Part shown: in pieces, positions 1 through 12,240 of the stretch
Position numbering within the stretch: the stretch's first letter is position 1
Layout of the letters: the number at the start of each line of letters is the position of its first letter
From: Torreya grandis
Taxonomy: Eukaryota; Streptophyta; Pinopsida; Cupressales; Taxaceae
Assembly: GCA_037957365.1 (NCBI GenBank)
Contig: JARHVA010000349.1
Location: forward strand, 4,080,501-4,144,500
Length of the DNA: 64,000 bases
Reading direction: 5' to 3'
Translations under genes and position numbers: made by a program
Notes under the pieces: model-generated
Databases searched by the model: none
Told to the model about the DNA's origin: nothing
What the model saw: the letters and a program-made list of their open reading frames with translations, nothing else

Positions 1-590
1 ATTGGGAGATGCTCCCTACACTATGGATTATGTTCTACCTTATCCACCCAAAGATCATAGATTGGATGATAGAGTGCCTTAGATTACTCATGGTGGGCAT
101 CATCATAGCTATTTTACTAATATCATAGTGGTATCCTATACCAATATGTTTCCCCTCCTAGGCAGTAGTGAGGGTGGTAGCTATCACCTCCTTCCCCTGA
201 TGGGTAAGATGACTATGGTACTCCTCCTCCTCCTCCATGCATAGATATTTGGGGGAACAAATTGGAGGTCATGAAGACATGTTGAATAAGTTCCCTAGTC
301 TCTCTTTGGCTATCTCACCCACTCAAACAAAAGCTGATGATGATACAAACACTACTAAGTCACTGGCTAGGAGCTTATTCCAAATGACAATGATTTTCTA
401 AGTTTGGGATAGGGTTTAGATGATATGGATCCTCTACTTGTGATCCTTGCTCTTTATTCTTAAAATTTATCTCTTTTTATGACTTTGTGATAGTTGCTTG
501 TTTTGCTCCTAAGCTTTGCCTAGTGTGTCATGGCGTGCTCTCATACCGCCTTAATTTTTTGTGAATTATTTATATATTTATTTTTAGGTA
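1..590. other. Unassigned AT-rich sequence at the left edge
   Basis: No gene or mobile element is recognised here. The only open stretch of note is about 53 codons on the plus strand at 240-401 (it reads ...LGEQIGGHEDMLNKFP... and ends at TAA). It has no start that fits and no domain that I know. It could be a fragment of a gene or retroelement continuing to the left of the window. Confidence 0.4.
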
Positions 591-591
591 A

Positions 592-690
592 TATATGGAT
601 ATATTTCATCTAAATATATGGATATATTTCATCTATATATATATATATATATATATATAGATGAAATATATCCATATATATATATATAAT
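592..690. repeat. AT-rich perfect palindrome with a tandem half-unit
   Basis: Bases 614-679 form a perfect 66-base inverted repeat centred between 646 and 647. Each arm carries ATGGATATATTTCATC or its complement next to an alternating TA tract. The unit ATATATGGATATATTTCATC also occurs just upstream in direct orientation (about 592-613). The sequence could fold into a long hairpin or cruciform. It looks like microsatellite-linked inverted duplication and carries no coding capacity. Confidence 0.75.
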
Positions 691-699
691 AATAAATTA

Positions 700-3670
700 T
701 TCCTTATTATCATAGTGAAAAATATTATAAAATTCTCCTTTTTTTCCTTTTTACCTTTTTTCTTATTCTTTACATTTTAGTAGGGATGAGTGTGAGGTTT
801 AGGATGGTAGGTTTATTTTTATTTTATTTTATTTATTTATTTTTTAGATGAAACAGAGTTATACTATTTTTTAAAAATCATATAAATTATTTAAAAAAAT
901 AAGTAATATGAGAGTATGTTCATAAGGACAATAGTAAAAAGGTTTCGTAAACAAAAGTAAAAGCATTTTATATGACTGATAATTATATTAACCAATCATT
1001 ATAAAATAATAAATTAAGTACCAATAATAAAGAGACTAGTAGTAGGTAGGATTTCAATCATATCAGTTGCCCCTATTAACATTTAGAAAGGCATCTCCCT
1101 TAGGGAAGGGATCTTACCTAGTGTTTGCATTGTTCATTACCTTTATGTTTTTTTCAATGTTAGCTTAACTACCATCTAAAGTTCCTTTAGGGGTCTAAAT
1201 TTCTGGAGTAAGGCACCAAACTTGTTTGGGTGAGGAGGAGGATCTCTATCACCATGGTGTGCAAAAGGAAGATCCCAATCACCACATTGTGTGAAAGGAG
1301 GTGCGTGCTTATGTAACAGAAACCAATTAAACCAATAGTGAGATTAGTAGCAAGAATTATTCCTTCTTTGGGCTCCACTCATAAATCCTTCCCTTGAAGG
1401 AAAATAAAGAGAGACACATAATCAACCATGCATGATTAATTTACTTAATGGTCTTGTAAGATTTGGAGATGGCCCACCTTGTTTGCATTCACTTGAGTTT
1501 ACATAAAAACCTTTGAAATAACCATGCCCTTGTTATAAGTAAAAATTAGAGCATCAACTATAAAGTTAGAAAATAATATTACATTTATTTATTTTTAAAT
1601 AAAAAAATATAATTTCCACTCAATTTATGTGAATCTTACAAGTAGCAAGGTTAGTCATTAGGGAGAATGTAAAAAACCTAAATTTATGCTAACTAAAGGG
1701 TTTTAGATAAAAAGGTTTGAAAAAATCATGGATCCAAGTCTAAGCCAACTACACCTTATTACAAAACCAAAGCAACTGCATTTGAGTCTTGGTATGGCTA
1801 CAAAATGGATACTTGGGCTGTAAAACACCTAACTAAATAAGGTGTTGATCTAAAGGTAATCCTTGATATAATGGGCACTAAGAAAAATTCCCAAAGTTTT
1901 GACTCAAGGATGGCACTCCAAATAATCTAAAACATGCTACTCTAAGTATGAGTGGTAGATTGGAGAGACCATCAAACATTGAGCTTGTCAATCATTAGAA
2001 GTTGGAGGGAAATTCATTCATATCCCTTGTGGGGAGTATAATGATGAAACGTGGCTTCTACATACCAATTCTAATTCTTCCACTATGGTCTACTAGAAGT
2101 AACTATAATTTTTCATAACATCTCTCTAGGCACCACATCAATAACTTCTTATAAGGACTCTTGATCGTTATTGTTCAAACAAACTTAACTTTAGCTTTAG
2201 GGAAAGAAAGATGAAGTATATCATATTTGTATAAAATGTCTTACATTGCATGTATGACTCTTTTGAAAAGCATAAGATCATGAACCTAGGGCACCTCCAT
2301 AAAAGGGACATTTTGAAAATTTATGATAGGAGATAATCATAGAGAGTTGTGGTCTATATATAGACCATCAATAAACACATTTGTATTCCAAAGAAACCTT
2401 GAGGCCTGATTTTTTTCCAAGATTTCCAAATGATTTTAACTAAAAAGGACTTAAAAACCTTGAATGGAGTGTATAGGATGATAATATTGTGGAATATTAA
2501 CCCATTCCAAGTTATGTTTTCGTATGGAGAGCCTTAAATAATATAATTCTAAAGCAAAAAATTTCCATGCCTCATTCCCTTTATTGGATCAATTTTTTTT
2601 TTATGTACAAAGTAGTGTTTTGGTGGCTAATTTCATGTAGCCCCATCCCTAAAATCCTTTGGGATAAAACAATATTTCTAAGCCACCCAATGAAAATACT
2701 TAATATTCTTTGAGTTGGCCTAAACACAATCTATGAGCAATTTTCTAAGCTTTTGGTAGGAGGCTTTAGATAGGATCCAACAAGAGGAATAATAAACATG
2801 AGTTGTATAGAGAACTTTAGATCATATTTTAAATTTACTTACTAATGAGAGAAACTTGTTCATCTAGCATGAGAGTTTATTTGTGACCTTATTAATGACA
2901 TATTGATAGAGGTGGGAGGGGTAGCTTGCAAGTGGAGTACCAAAAAATCAAAATATTTCTCCTTGTTGAATCCATTTCAACTCATATCTTTGTAGCCAAG
3001 GAGGAGCTGAGGGGGGTGTAGGGAGCAAGGAGGTGGGGTGTGGAATGAAGGGGGGAGGGTTTGAAGGATTACTTATAACATTCAATCTTTTTACATAGAA
3101 TACTAGAACTTAAGGTGTGGTAGAATATCAAGACACTACATATCTTGTTTGATATTATCTTCTTCCTCAATTAGATTAAGGAATGAGTCATCAACAAAAT
3201 AGTCATAAAAAAGATAGGCAAGCCCATTTTAGGGAAGGGAGATACCTTGAGCCTTTGCATTTTCTAATGGAAAACTAAGTCCTTATACACCTATAAAATA
3301 TAATATATGGGCAAGAGGGAAACTTTGTCTAATTGAAATGAATTTTAGATGATTAAATATGGATTTATATGTTCATCTAGTCTTCAAAACTTGAAAAATA
3401 TCTCTCAAAGCTATACCCTTCAGTTTGACCTTACTTGCAATTAAAAGACTCACATTTACCACCTCACTAGATGTAATGACTTATCTCGTAGTCCAATCCT
3501 TACTTATTTTGATTATCCAAATCCACTATAGCCATATAATACACAAAACTTGACATAAATCCTTCACCATTAATTGTAGAACCTAAGAAACTTTCCTCCA
3601 CCCTAGACAATTGCATTCTTGGTAGTACAATAGCATCGACACTATTGTCCTTGATCTAATGCAATTTTAC
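700..3670 (-). mobile_element. LINE (non-LTR retrotransposon) copy 1, decayed, minus strand
   Basis: Reading the minus strand, degenerate plant LINE ORF2 domains appear in order. The reverse-transcriptase palm includes RQSFPLAHILYF near 3.3 kb and the catalytic motif YFVDDSFLNL (FADDS-like) at about 3175-3200. The thumb/connection segment (KVLYTTHVYYSSCWIL, then PKDFRDG) lies at about 2.65-2.95 kb. A zf-RVT-like segment (PKYPFCSHTKTQ) lies at about 1.75-1.85 kb, its first cysteine changed to tyrosine. Many stops and frame changes interrupt all of them, so the copy is dead. The 3' end should lie near 700-780, where the plus strand is T-rich. Similarity to the other LINE copies in the window (5740-6832, 12241-13889, 19583-20300) defines the extent. 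Both ends are approximate. Confidence 0.75.
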
Positions 3671-3677
3671 ATACCCA

Positions 3678-3935
3678 TTGATAGAGAGGTATTTGGGGTT
3701 ATATTGACACCATGATCCCATTAATCCCTTTTTGGTAAGGTACCCTAACCTAAGGTGGAGATATAGGGTTTGATCTACAAACAATGATATAGAGCCCATG
3801 TATGAGATTAAAATAGATTAGATGAAAGGTGACAAAAAACATACAGAAGCAAACTTTGTCACATCTTGATACAATGAGAAAATTATACAAGACAGTTGCA
3901 TCAAAATCCAAATAGTAGCGTTGATTCTGCAAAAC
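3678..3935. repeat. Dispersed repeat R3, copy 1
   Basis: This segment, from ATTGATAGAGAGGTATTTGG onward, aligns by eye with 26069-26352 in the same orientation. Shared blocks include the start, the AAACAATGATA(T/C)AGA block and the ATCTTGATA(C/T)A block. No coding frame is recognised in either copy. It adjoins the upstream edge of LINE copy 1 but is absent from LINE copy 3, so it is probably a separate repeat. Confidence 0.6.
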
Positions 3936-3954
3936 TTATCTTCAATGTTATGAA

Positions 3955-4400
3955 AATATATCCAAGTTCTAGCTGATTTGTACAAAATAGCTTGCAATAT
4001 GTGTATGAATATTCTAAAAATCTTGAGAACATGAATCTATGGCACATCTTCAAAAGGGGAATTGTGAAAATTAATGATAGGATACCACCATAAAGAGTGG
4101 TGGTTTATAGACAAAGCATCATTGAACCCATTTTCATTCCAAAGTAAGAAATACCTAGTTTTTACCTAAGATTTACAAATGATCTTAACTATAAAGGACC
4201 CAAAAACCTTAACTAGAGCTCATAATATGATAAGGTTGTGAAATCCTAATCTCTTCCAAGTTACATGCCCATTAGGATAGCATTCAACAATACCATTTCA
4301 AAGAAAAACTTTCCATGCATCATTCCATTTAATGGATCATATAATCCATTTTATGAACATAACAATGCATTGGTGGCTAATTTTAAATAGCTCCAAACCC
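3955..4400 (-). mobile_element. LINE fragment (partial second copy of the thumb-to-linker region)
   Basis: The sequence repeats the part of LINE copy 1 at about 2220-2660. It shares the block around 'accaccataaagag', the block around 'cctaagatttacaaatgat', and the CCATGCATCATTCC-type block, in the same orientation. Only about 450 bp are recognisable and no frame is open. It is either a truncated separate insertion or a local duplication. Confidence 0.6.
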
Positions 4401-5443
4401 CCATTGATGTAATCATAGTTAGGGGTCTCAATTAAGATATGCCTTAAACCACGTAACCTTCAAAATTACACAATATAAATGCAATTGAATGCAAGAACAA
4501 CAAACTCAATTCTTTATTTGATTTCAGTGAATGGAAATATAGTTTTCACACATAATGACAATAATACAATGGTCTCGAATGATATGCACTACAACATCAT
4601 ATCCTCATATCTTTGCTATCTAATTTATGGTCTTTGCAACTTTAGCTATCTCTCAAAATACTACATATGATCATTTAATCTTGTTGTTATAAATTGACCC
4701 TTTTCAATTCAAGTTTAGGGCATGTTTATAGTGGCAAAACACACACCTATTTATATTATTGTGCTCAACAAACCACAATAATCATTAAATATAATTTATA
4801 ATTCCAATACTAATACATCACAATACAACACATCATGACATACTACATCACAACATGATATTAAATGAAACCACAAAAACCATTCACGATCCAAGAAATT
4901 AAATCCAAATTGTTAGGAACTACAATGACTCTTTTATCTAGTTGTTCATAACACATTTCATGAACAAGTTTACACAAGACAAGTTATGTGAAGATAACAA
5001 TCTTTTAAGGATAAGTCACAACACTTTGTAACCAAATATGCATGGAATATTCCTTTATTAGTGAACCATATGTTTGTACTACTATGTACTAACATTATAC
5101 ATAAGATGTCATAAGCTTCATAAAGCAAAGTTGTGCACTAGAACTCCTTAACATCATGATTATGTAACATAAAACTCTTCTAAAGACTACAAACACTAAA
5201 CCATAATTTATTATTATCTTTTTAAATTATGTAAAACACCTTATTGAACTTGGAAACCTTTATAATGGATAAAGGGAAGAACTAATCGCACCAATTTTCA
5301 ACACTTTCAACTCCAAAGGATGCTTCATGAAACCAATTTTAATTTCATTGAAACTTAATTAGAAAAGCCTCAAGCATTTAAAAGTTTGAAAGTATTTTTC
5401 TTAAATCATTGAAAACCAAACTACTATTTTACACACACACACA

Positions 5444-5538
<95 letters not shown>

Positions 5539-5739
5539 AATTTATCAATGAGAGCCATGGTGAATAAATAATTTATGTACAAAACAAAATGTAAAAACAA
5601 CATTGATAGTTTCTGTAAATAATCATCTATGTCCATGATGTGCCAACCACAATAATATAAAATGACAATGAAAAACACATTGGAATATTGTTGAACATAT
5701 TTTAAATTTCCATTCATTCTCACTTTGTCTTCTTTTTAT
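4401..5739. other. AT-rich spacer without a recognised gene
   Basis: No protein domain, RNA gene or mobile-element end is recognised. Apart from the (CA)n tract at 5431-5534 the segment is plain AT-rich sequence. The short open frames here are chance frames or read through the CA repeat. Confidence 0.5.
5431..5534. repeat. (CA)n microsatellite
   Basis: About 104 bases of alternating AC/CA with one phase break near 5450. The minus strand reads as poly Val-Cys only because of the repeat. Confidence 0.97.
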
Positions 5740-6832
5740 TAACCAAAGATATTTTTGAGTGTTTTTTAAATTAAAAAAAACTGGTTAAGTTGAAAGTCTT
5801 TTCCATGCCATAGTGATAGATGCTCCCTTTTTATTTTTTTCTTTACATTTTAGTGGGGATGTGTATGAGGTTTGTGGTGGTAGATTTTTTTTTGGGGGTG
5901 GAATAGAGTTATATTATCTTTAAAAAATGTTATAAATTATTTTAAAAATGGGTATTATGAAAGCACATTTATAAAGACAATAACAAATGGGTTTAGTAAA
6001 TTAAAAGTAAAAACACTTCATAAGACTGACAATTATATCAACCAATCATTATAAAATAATAAATTTAGCACCAATAGTAAAGATAGTACTAGTAAGTAGT
6101 ATTTTAGTCATCTGGGTTTCCCCTATTAACATCTAGAAAGGCATCTCCCTTAGGGAAGAGATCCTGACTAGTGTTTGCATGGTTCACATCTATGTTTTCT
6201 TCAATGTTGGATTAAATGCCATCTGAATTGCCTCCAAGGGTTGATGGAGGGGTCAAAATTTCTAGAGTGAGGTGAAAAAACTTGTCAAGGTGATGAAGAA
6301 GATCCCTATCACCACATTGTGTAGAAGGAAGAGCCAAATCACCATGTTATGCCAAAGGAGGTATGTTTTTATGTAGCAGAGACCAATTATATCGAAAATG
6401 AGAGTAGTAGAAAGAACAAATATTTCTATGGCCTCCTCTCATCATTATTCCCTTGAAGGCAAATAGGGAAAGGCACATAAGCAACCATGAATGAATAATT
6501 TACTTAATGGTTTAGTAAGGTTTGGAGATGAGCCACTTTGTTTACATGCACTTGATTCTACATACAAACATTTGAAATAAACATGTCTATGTTATAAGTA
6601 TAAAATAGAGAATAAAATATATAGTTATAAAATAATTTTGCATTTATTTACTTCCAAATAAAAAAAGATAATTTCCACTAAAAAATTATGTCAGAATTTA
6701 TGTGAATCTTGCAGGTAGCATGGATTAATCACCAGGGAGAATGTTATACTAACTAAAGGGTTCTAGCCAAAAGGGTTTCAAAAAAATATGGATCCAAGTA
6801 CAAGCCAGATACACCTTGTTTTAAAACCAAAA
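5740..6832 (-). mobile_element. LINE copy 2, 3' portion, cut off by a gypsy LTR
   Basis: This block matches LINE copy 1 from about 700 to 1775 in the same orientation. Shared blocks include 'aaccaatcattataaaat', 'cctattaacat.tagaaagg' and 'ggatccaagt'. It ends abruptly at 6832, inside the zf-RVT region, where the LTR of the minus-strand gypsy element begins. The RT part is missing and no frame is open. Confidence 0.7.
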
Positions 6833-7146
6833 TGTAATGAAAATAATTATATGTTCATAATAATATAATAATATATCATAAAATTAAGAAAAAAAAGTAG
6901 ATACACAACAAAAATTGCTGAAAGCACTGAATACTTGAATATTATGACTAAGCCACTTCAAGGGGGCAACCTCCATAATAATGACATAAGAATATAATTC
7001 ACAATATAAAGATAATTTAATAGCCACTACCTCCTATATATACTCTACTTAGACATGGTTATTCCATAGCATTGAGAAATATAATGAGATCATATGAAGG
7101 TATGTAAGCTACAAGTCGACCACAAATATCTGTAGATGTATTATAG
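6833..7146 (-). repeat. G1 LTR, 3' LTR of the minus-strand element
   Basis: It aligns with 11942-12240 through shared blocks such as CTTGAATATTATGACTAAGC and CTCCTATATATACTCTACTT. The inner edge is uncertain by some 20 bp because neither copy shows a clean terminal CA. The outer edge is the abrupt end of LINE sequence at 6832. Confidence 0.75.
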
Positions 7147-7799
7147 GTTAAGGGTGTAGCATGCCTTTCCAATTTAGAACAATGTTGTCCTCAACATTTA
7201 ATCAAAATAGGATGTTATTTTAGGAAAACTTCATCCTCCCATGTCACATCTTCAAATTTTATATGCTTCTAGTTGATCAAATAGTCCTTAATCAATCTAG
7301 CTCAGAGTTGCTTAGTGCATGTGTGAAGGATCTCTTCAAGCTCTAGAATGACATGGAATTATTCATCCAATTTAGGTAACTCATTCCAAGTGGAAAATTT
7401 GTGTCTAATTACTTTATTTAGGCAAGATACATGGAATACCATATGTATGCAAGTGGAGGGGCAATTCTAGCTTGTAGGCCACACTACCAATTTTTTGTAA
7501 TATCTGATAAGGGCCATAATACTTAGGTGATAATTTTTTATATTTTTTAATTACTTCAGAGACATCTAGTTATATGGATAAAAACACACAAATACCCAAT
7601 CACCTATGCCAAAATGTCACTCACTATGGTGTTGATCTACTTTTTGCTTCATTCTATTTTGTGCCACTATTAAATTCTATCACAAACTAGCTAGTACCTC
7701 CTGTTGATGGTGAATGTGTTACTCAACAACTTGAACCTTAGGATTCAATATCAAGAATGAAGTGATGGATGGGGGTGATACCCATATAATTCCACAAAA

Positions 7800-8600
7800 T
7801 GAGGAATTTTGGAATAAGTGTGAAAATAAGTGTTATACCACTATTCAGTAAGTAGCATCCATTGAACCCATTTGTCCTATTTGTCAGAAACAAAACAACA
7901 AATATATCCTTCTATACATATATTGACCACTTCTATTTTTACATCAGATTGAGGATGATAGGATGAGTTATGAGCCAACTAGGTGTCCAAACATGAAAAT
8001 AATTTAGTTTAAAATTGCTAGTAAATATGGAATCTCAATCACTTACAATGATCTTTGGAGTACCATGCAATTTATTAATTATATTGAGAAAAATAGAAGC
8101 TACTATACTAGAAATAAATAGCTATGATAAGGAAAAAAATGAGCATACTTTTTGAGTCAATCAATAAATACAATGATAAAAAATTTACCCTCAGACCATG
8201 ATAACTTCATAATGAAAACCATGGAAACCTCCTCTTAATGTTGGCTAGGGATGGATAAAGGCTGGAAAAGACTTGGGGTCTTAATGGTTTCACCTTTATT
8301 TATGGACACTCCCCTTGAGTCTTTCCCAAAATAAATCTTTCTTGATTATATGATATGTTTTCAAAAAATTAGAGTGACCTCTAAGTGGAGAGGCACGAAG
8401 TTCATAAAGAATTATATGTTTGAGGAGATAATTCTTACAGAGGTATAATCTATATTTATACCATAATGCATTAACCTTAAATGTATTTTTTTTAGATTCA
8501 TTAGAACCCTATTGAAGATTATAAATAAAATCCTTGGTATCACTATCATTCTCCTATTATGACCTTGCTTCCTCTAGCTAATCTGCCTTCCACATGGAGA
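7800..8600 (-). pseudogene. G1 integrase remnant
   Basis: The minus strand near 7.93-7.98 kb reads YHPQSDVKIEVVN followed by a stretch resembling the usual EGYLRCF...W segment, a standard gypsy integrase block. Further upstream in the gene, near 8.06 kb, it reads HGTPKIIVSD, and near 8.14 kb a degenerate KYAHF motif. These three blocks are the core-domain landmarks of Ty3/gypsy integrases, in the expected order. Stops interrupt the frame. The product would have joined element cDNA to host DNA. This copy cannot make it. Confidence 0.7.
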
Positions 8601-8879
8601 TGGCACATTATAATACCTCAATAGATTCATCCCATCGGGAGAGGGAATATACCATTACATTATTTTTTCCTTTACTATACACTATTTCAAAATCATAGCC
8701 TAAAATTTTATTCATCATTTCTGTTATTCTTTAGATGATAATCATTATTGTAAAAATATTAGAAGCTATCACGACTAGTCTTTACCTAAAAGTGATGACC
8801 CATTAGATAAGGTATCTAATTCTTGACTACATGTAAAATAACCATCATCTCTTTCTCATAGATTAGTTTTATTATATTT

Positions 8880-9785
8880 TCCCCTTCAATGGGAAAATTT
8901 AAAATTCTAGTGGTCTACCTTATTGCATGAGTACAACCCCCATAACATATTTGGATGCATCAAACTCCATAACATTTTTTTTGAAAAATTAGGAGTAGCC
9001 AAAATTAGAGTTATACACATAGTCATTTTCAACTATTCAAACACCTTTATACTATAGTTAGTCCACTAGAAGGAGTATTTATTCAACAAAGAAGTGACTG
9101 GGGTTGCAATGCTACCATAAATTTTTGACAAACCTATGATAGTAACTAATTAGCCTTAGAAATCCTCAAATGTTCTTGAGGGTATTGGGAACCTACCACT
9201 CCATCATCACTTGGAGAAGTTTGGATCAAATTTCACTCCATGTGAAATAATATGACCCATGTAATCCACCTCTTAGACACCAAAATCACATTTAGAAGGT
9301 TTGGCATAAAACTGATGTTGATATAGAACTAAAAGTATTTATTTCACATAATTCAAATGGTATTCCTAATTTTTTATATAGATGAAGATATCATCAAAAA
9401 ACACTAATACAAAATTTCTCAAAAATGTCCTAAAATAGTATTCATCAAAATTTGGAATGTAGATGGTGTATTTTTAAAGCCAAATGGATGACCATAAATT
9501 CATAATAACCTTTATGAGTTTTAAAAGTTATTTTATGTAAGTCCTCATCATAGATGTGAATATGATGATAATTAAATCAAATTTATAACTTGGTAAAATA
9601 AATAACACCATGTAATTGATCTAGAAAATCATCAATTATTAGAATAGGAAACTTATCTTTGATGGTGTACTTATTGAGTTTTCTCTAGTCTAGGCATATC
9701 CTCTAATTATCATCCTTATTACACACTATGACCATAAGGGAGGAATATTCATTTTGAATATTTCAAATTATTCCTACCTCCAACA
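8880..9785 (-). pseudogene. G1 reverse transcriptase / RNase H remnant
   Basis: On the minus strand the RT reads [19 protein letters not shown] near 9.65-9.71 kb and the catalytic motif VFFDDIFIYIKN at about 9.37-9.41 kb, followed by a zone of decayed thumb sequence. RNase H begins near 8.97 kb (MEFDASKYVMGVVLMQ). These are diagnostic for Ty3/gypsy RT-RNase H. Premature stops, for example directly after IYIKN, and frame changes make it a pseudogene. An open minus-strand stretch at 9774-10019 covers the linker upstream of RT. Confidence 0.8.
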
Positions 9786-10279
9786 TCTCCTATACCATAT
9801 TTTCAATTTCACTCTTTTAGGCATAGGGATACCTCTAGGGTCTGATGTTAGGTGGTGTAGTTCCTGATATGATCTTGATGGCATGCCACCAAGAACAACA
9901 AAATGGTCATCCATCACCCTTTGAAAATTAGGATGTGTAGACTCCTTGGTTAGTTTGACCTCTATGGAAAATAAGCATACCACAAATCCCTCAACACCTT
10001 TTTTGAGAATTTTCCTCATCTAGTGGGAACTAACTAGTTATGGATATTTAGCCTATAATCCATGGAATTCAAAGGTCATAATATCTAAATGGAACCTCTT
10101 GAATAGTTCTTATAAATTCATCTCCATATTGCCTAAAGTGATGACCCACTACACTCCAAAAATAATGTCAGATCCTCCCATGGGAATACCAAACATAGGG
10201 GAATCTAACAAGTAATATCACATAGCAATCTTAATGCTATGAAATTTTCTAGAATAGTTGAATGTACCACCATATGTAA

Positions 10280-10490
10280 TCATGTACTAAAATTCTAGAG
10301 ATAGGTAAATAAAATAGTTTAAATGAGTATCCAACTTACTATTCATATAGTTATGTGTATTCACCTTATGTTTATTCAAGAAACCCACCACCTTAAGATT
10401 TTGAGGAATACTAATGCTTGAAAGTGCATGATAAGAAATAATAGGTTGAGAATATTTAGATTCATCTACAAGCTCTTCCAAACCTATCCT
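10280..10490 (-). pseudogene. G1 aspartic protease remnant
   Basis: An open minus-strand stretch of about 64 codons reads ...ISYHALSSISIPQNLKVVGF...HNYMNSKLDTHLN.... This matches the region preceding and following the active site of gypsy proteases, where the usual text is (L/I)D(S/T)G(S/T)THNF. The catalytic Asp-Ser/Thr-Gly itself is not preserved. The segment lies between gag and RT as expected. Confidence 0.55.
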
Positions 10491-10499
10491 TGAAGCCTC

Positions 10500-11500
10500 A
10501 TAATCTTCTTCCTCATTGACACCTTCAATGTAAATATCTCTTTAACGCATTGATGTCCTTTGCTCCATTTTCTATCGCAGCCAAAACGTAAACCTTTTGT
10601 ACATTTTTCTTCAACTTGTTAAGGTGTTAATTTGGTAGGCTATAAAAATGATGGTGATAAAAAAGTGTGTTCATGAACATTAGTGAAATGGCTTTGTCTG
10701 ATCATGTATTTTTATTCAACCATGTGTGCCCTTATTATGGCTTTAGATACATTACTAGGATGAAACATGTAAAACTCCAATTGGATACTATATTTGAGCC
10801 CACCTATGAATAGGTCAATCATATTTTACTTAGTGATGTTTGCCACACGTAAGTAAAGATTCTAAAATTGATGAATGTAATCCTTTATGGTCTCAATTTG
10901 GCATCGATTGGATAGATAACTAAAGTATTTTTCAAAGATGTTGATGTGATCTTGAAGTTGTAACTCCTAAAAAATATTGACCATGAAACTATGACACCCT
11001 TCTTTTTATTTTGAGCACACAACCAATGATACCAAATGAATTACTCAAGTTATAGATACATAAAGGCCATGACCACCTTCTATGAACAAGGAATTTGAGG
11101 TAGATCAAATAAATTTTCAATTTGAGTAAACCATGTGTGTATCATTACCATAAAACTTACATAGGGCCACTTTTGGTAATAATGACTTCATACCAGGATT
11201 GACATTGTGATTATTTAGAGGAGGAGACCCAAATTGGAGTGATGGAGGGTTATTTTACAATGGTTGAGATGAAAAGCTAGCCAATTTCGTAGTTATTTGT
11301 TGTAATTGATCCCACAATCCATTTAGGTCCCATTATAGACCTATGATGTCCCATTTAAGTACATCGAGATCATGTTTTTACACCATGCCCTATAAATCTA
11401 ACTTAAGTTGTTGAACCACCTTAAAAATACATAGATCAGAAGTTCTAGATTCCATGTCATCCTTGTAAGGTTTTTTAGGCATTTCTTACCTTTCTCACAT
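10500..11500 (-). pseudogene. G1 gag remnant (position-based)
   Basis: This is the stretch between the protease and the 5' LTR of the minus-strand element, where gag belongs. No clear zinc knuckle or capsid motif survives that I can read, and the frame is broken many times. The call rests on position within the element. Confidence 0.4.
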
Positions 11501-11941
11501 CCATAATTATTAAGCCTATCCATTCACAAACCTTAAAAAGGTTGTGACCCTAAAAAAATGTATCGACAAATGATACTATTGTGATCACCTCACCAAAATA
11601 GATCCAACCACTACTAATGTGCTTAAGGGTGAAAATTTTGTCCCAAAAATTACACCAATAGAATATACTATTATCATCATCTCACAAAGACAAATCCAAT
11701 TGATGGCTAATTTGCATAGGGTAAAAACTTTTCTAGACATTTTTTTTACAATTTTTATTTTTATTTTGTAAAAAACACATGAAAAAAAATGTTATGATGA
11801 AAAAATTAAATTCTTACTAGATCATAAGTTATAGTTTTTTACCTTCTAGTGCACAAGATTCTAGATACAAAAAATTGCATCATAGAAACTTTCTCAAATC
11901 AAAGTTATAATACCACTTACAAGCAAATTACTTAGATGATT

Positions 11942-12240
11942 TGTAATAATAGAGTAATATATCATATAATTAAGAACATAATAAATAGATCCATAATAAC
12001 AATTTGTGAAAGAGTATACTTGAATATTATGACTAAGCCACTTTGAGGGGGTAACCTCCACAACAATGTAATAAGAAAAGAATTTTCAATATGCAGAAAA
12101 TATACTTACCACTACCTCCTATATATACTCTACTTAGCCATGGTTATTCTATAGTTCAACCATACTAAGAACATCAAGAAATGTAATAGGATCATATGAA
12201 TGTATGTAGCAAGTCAGCCACATATATCCCTAGATGTACT
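11942..12240 (-). repeat. G1 LTR, 5' LTR of the minus-strand element
   Basis: Homologous to 6833-7146. On its inner side (minus strand) the sequence TGGTATTATAAC, a weak match to the initiator-Met tRNA primer site TGGTATCAGAGC, occurs within about 30 bp. The outer side runs directly into LINE copy 3 at 12241. Confidence 0.75.

Larger units (their letters stand above)
6833..12240 (-). mobile_element. Decayed Ty3/gypsy LTR retrotransposon G1 (minus strand)
   Basis: Two direct repeats of about 300 bp (6833-7146 and 11942-12240, both starting TGTAAT) bracket a minus-strand gypsy polyprotein in the standard order: gag (about 10.5-11.5 kb), protease (about 10.28-10.48), RT (about 9.0-9.78), RNase H (about 8.9-9.0) and integrase (about 7.8-8.6). 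Every domain has stops and shifts, so the element is dead. A degraded tRNA-iMet-like primer site (TGGTATTATAAC read on the minus strand) lies just inside the right-hand LTR at about 11.91 kb. The outer flanks are both LINE sequence but overlap each other by about 0.5 kb instead of forming a 5-bp target duplication. See findings. Confidence 0.8.

Noticed and set aside
5424..5723. Minus-strand open frame rich in Val-Cys, and similar frames at 31528-31766, 32664-32861 and 48957-49208
   Set aside because: They are (CA)n or (TG)n microsatellites read in frame, with no stop possible inside the repeat. They have no protein features.
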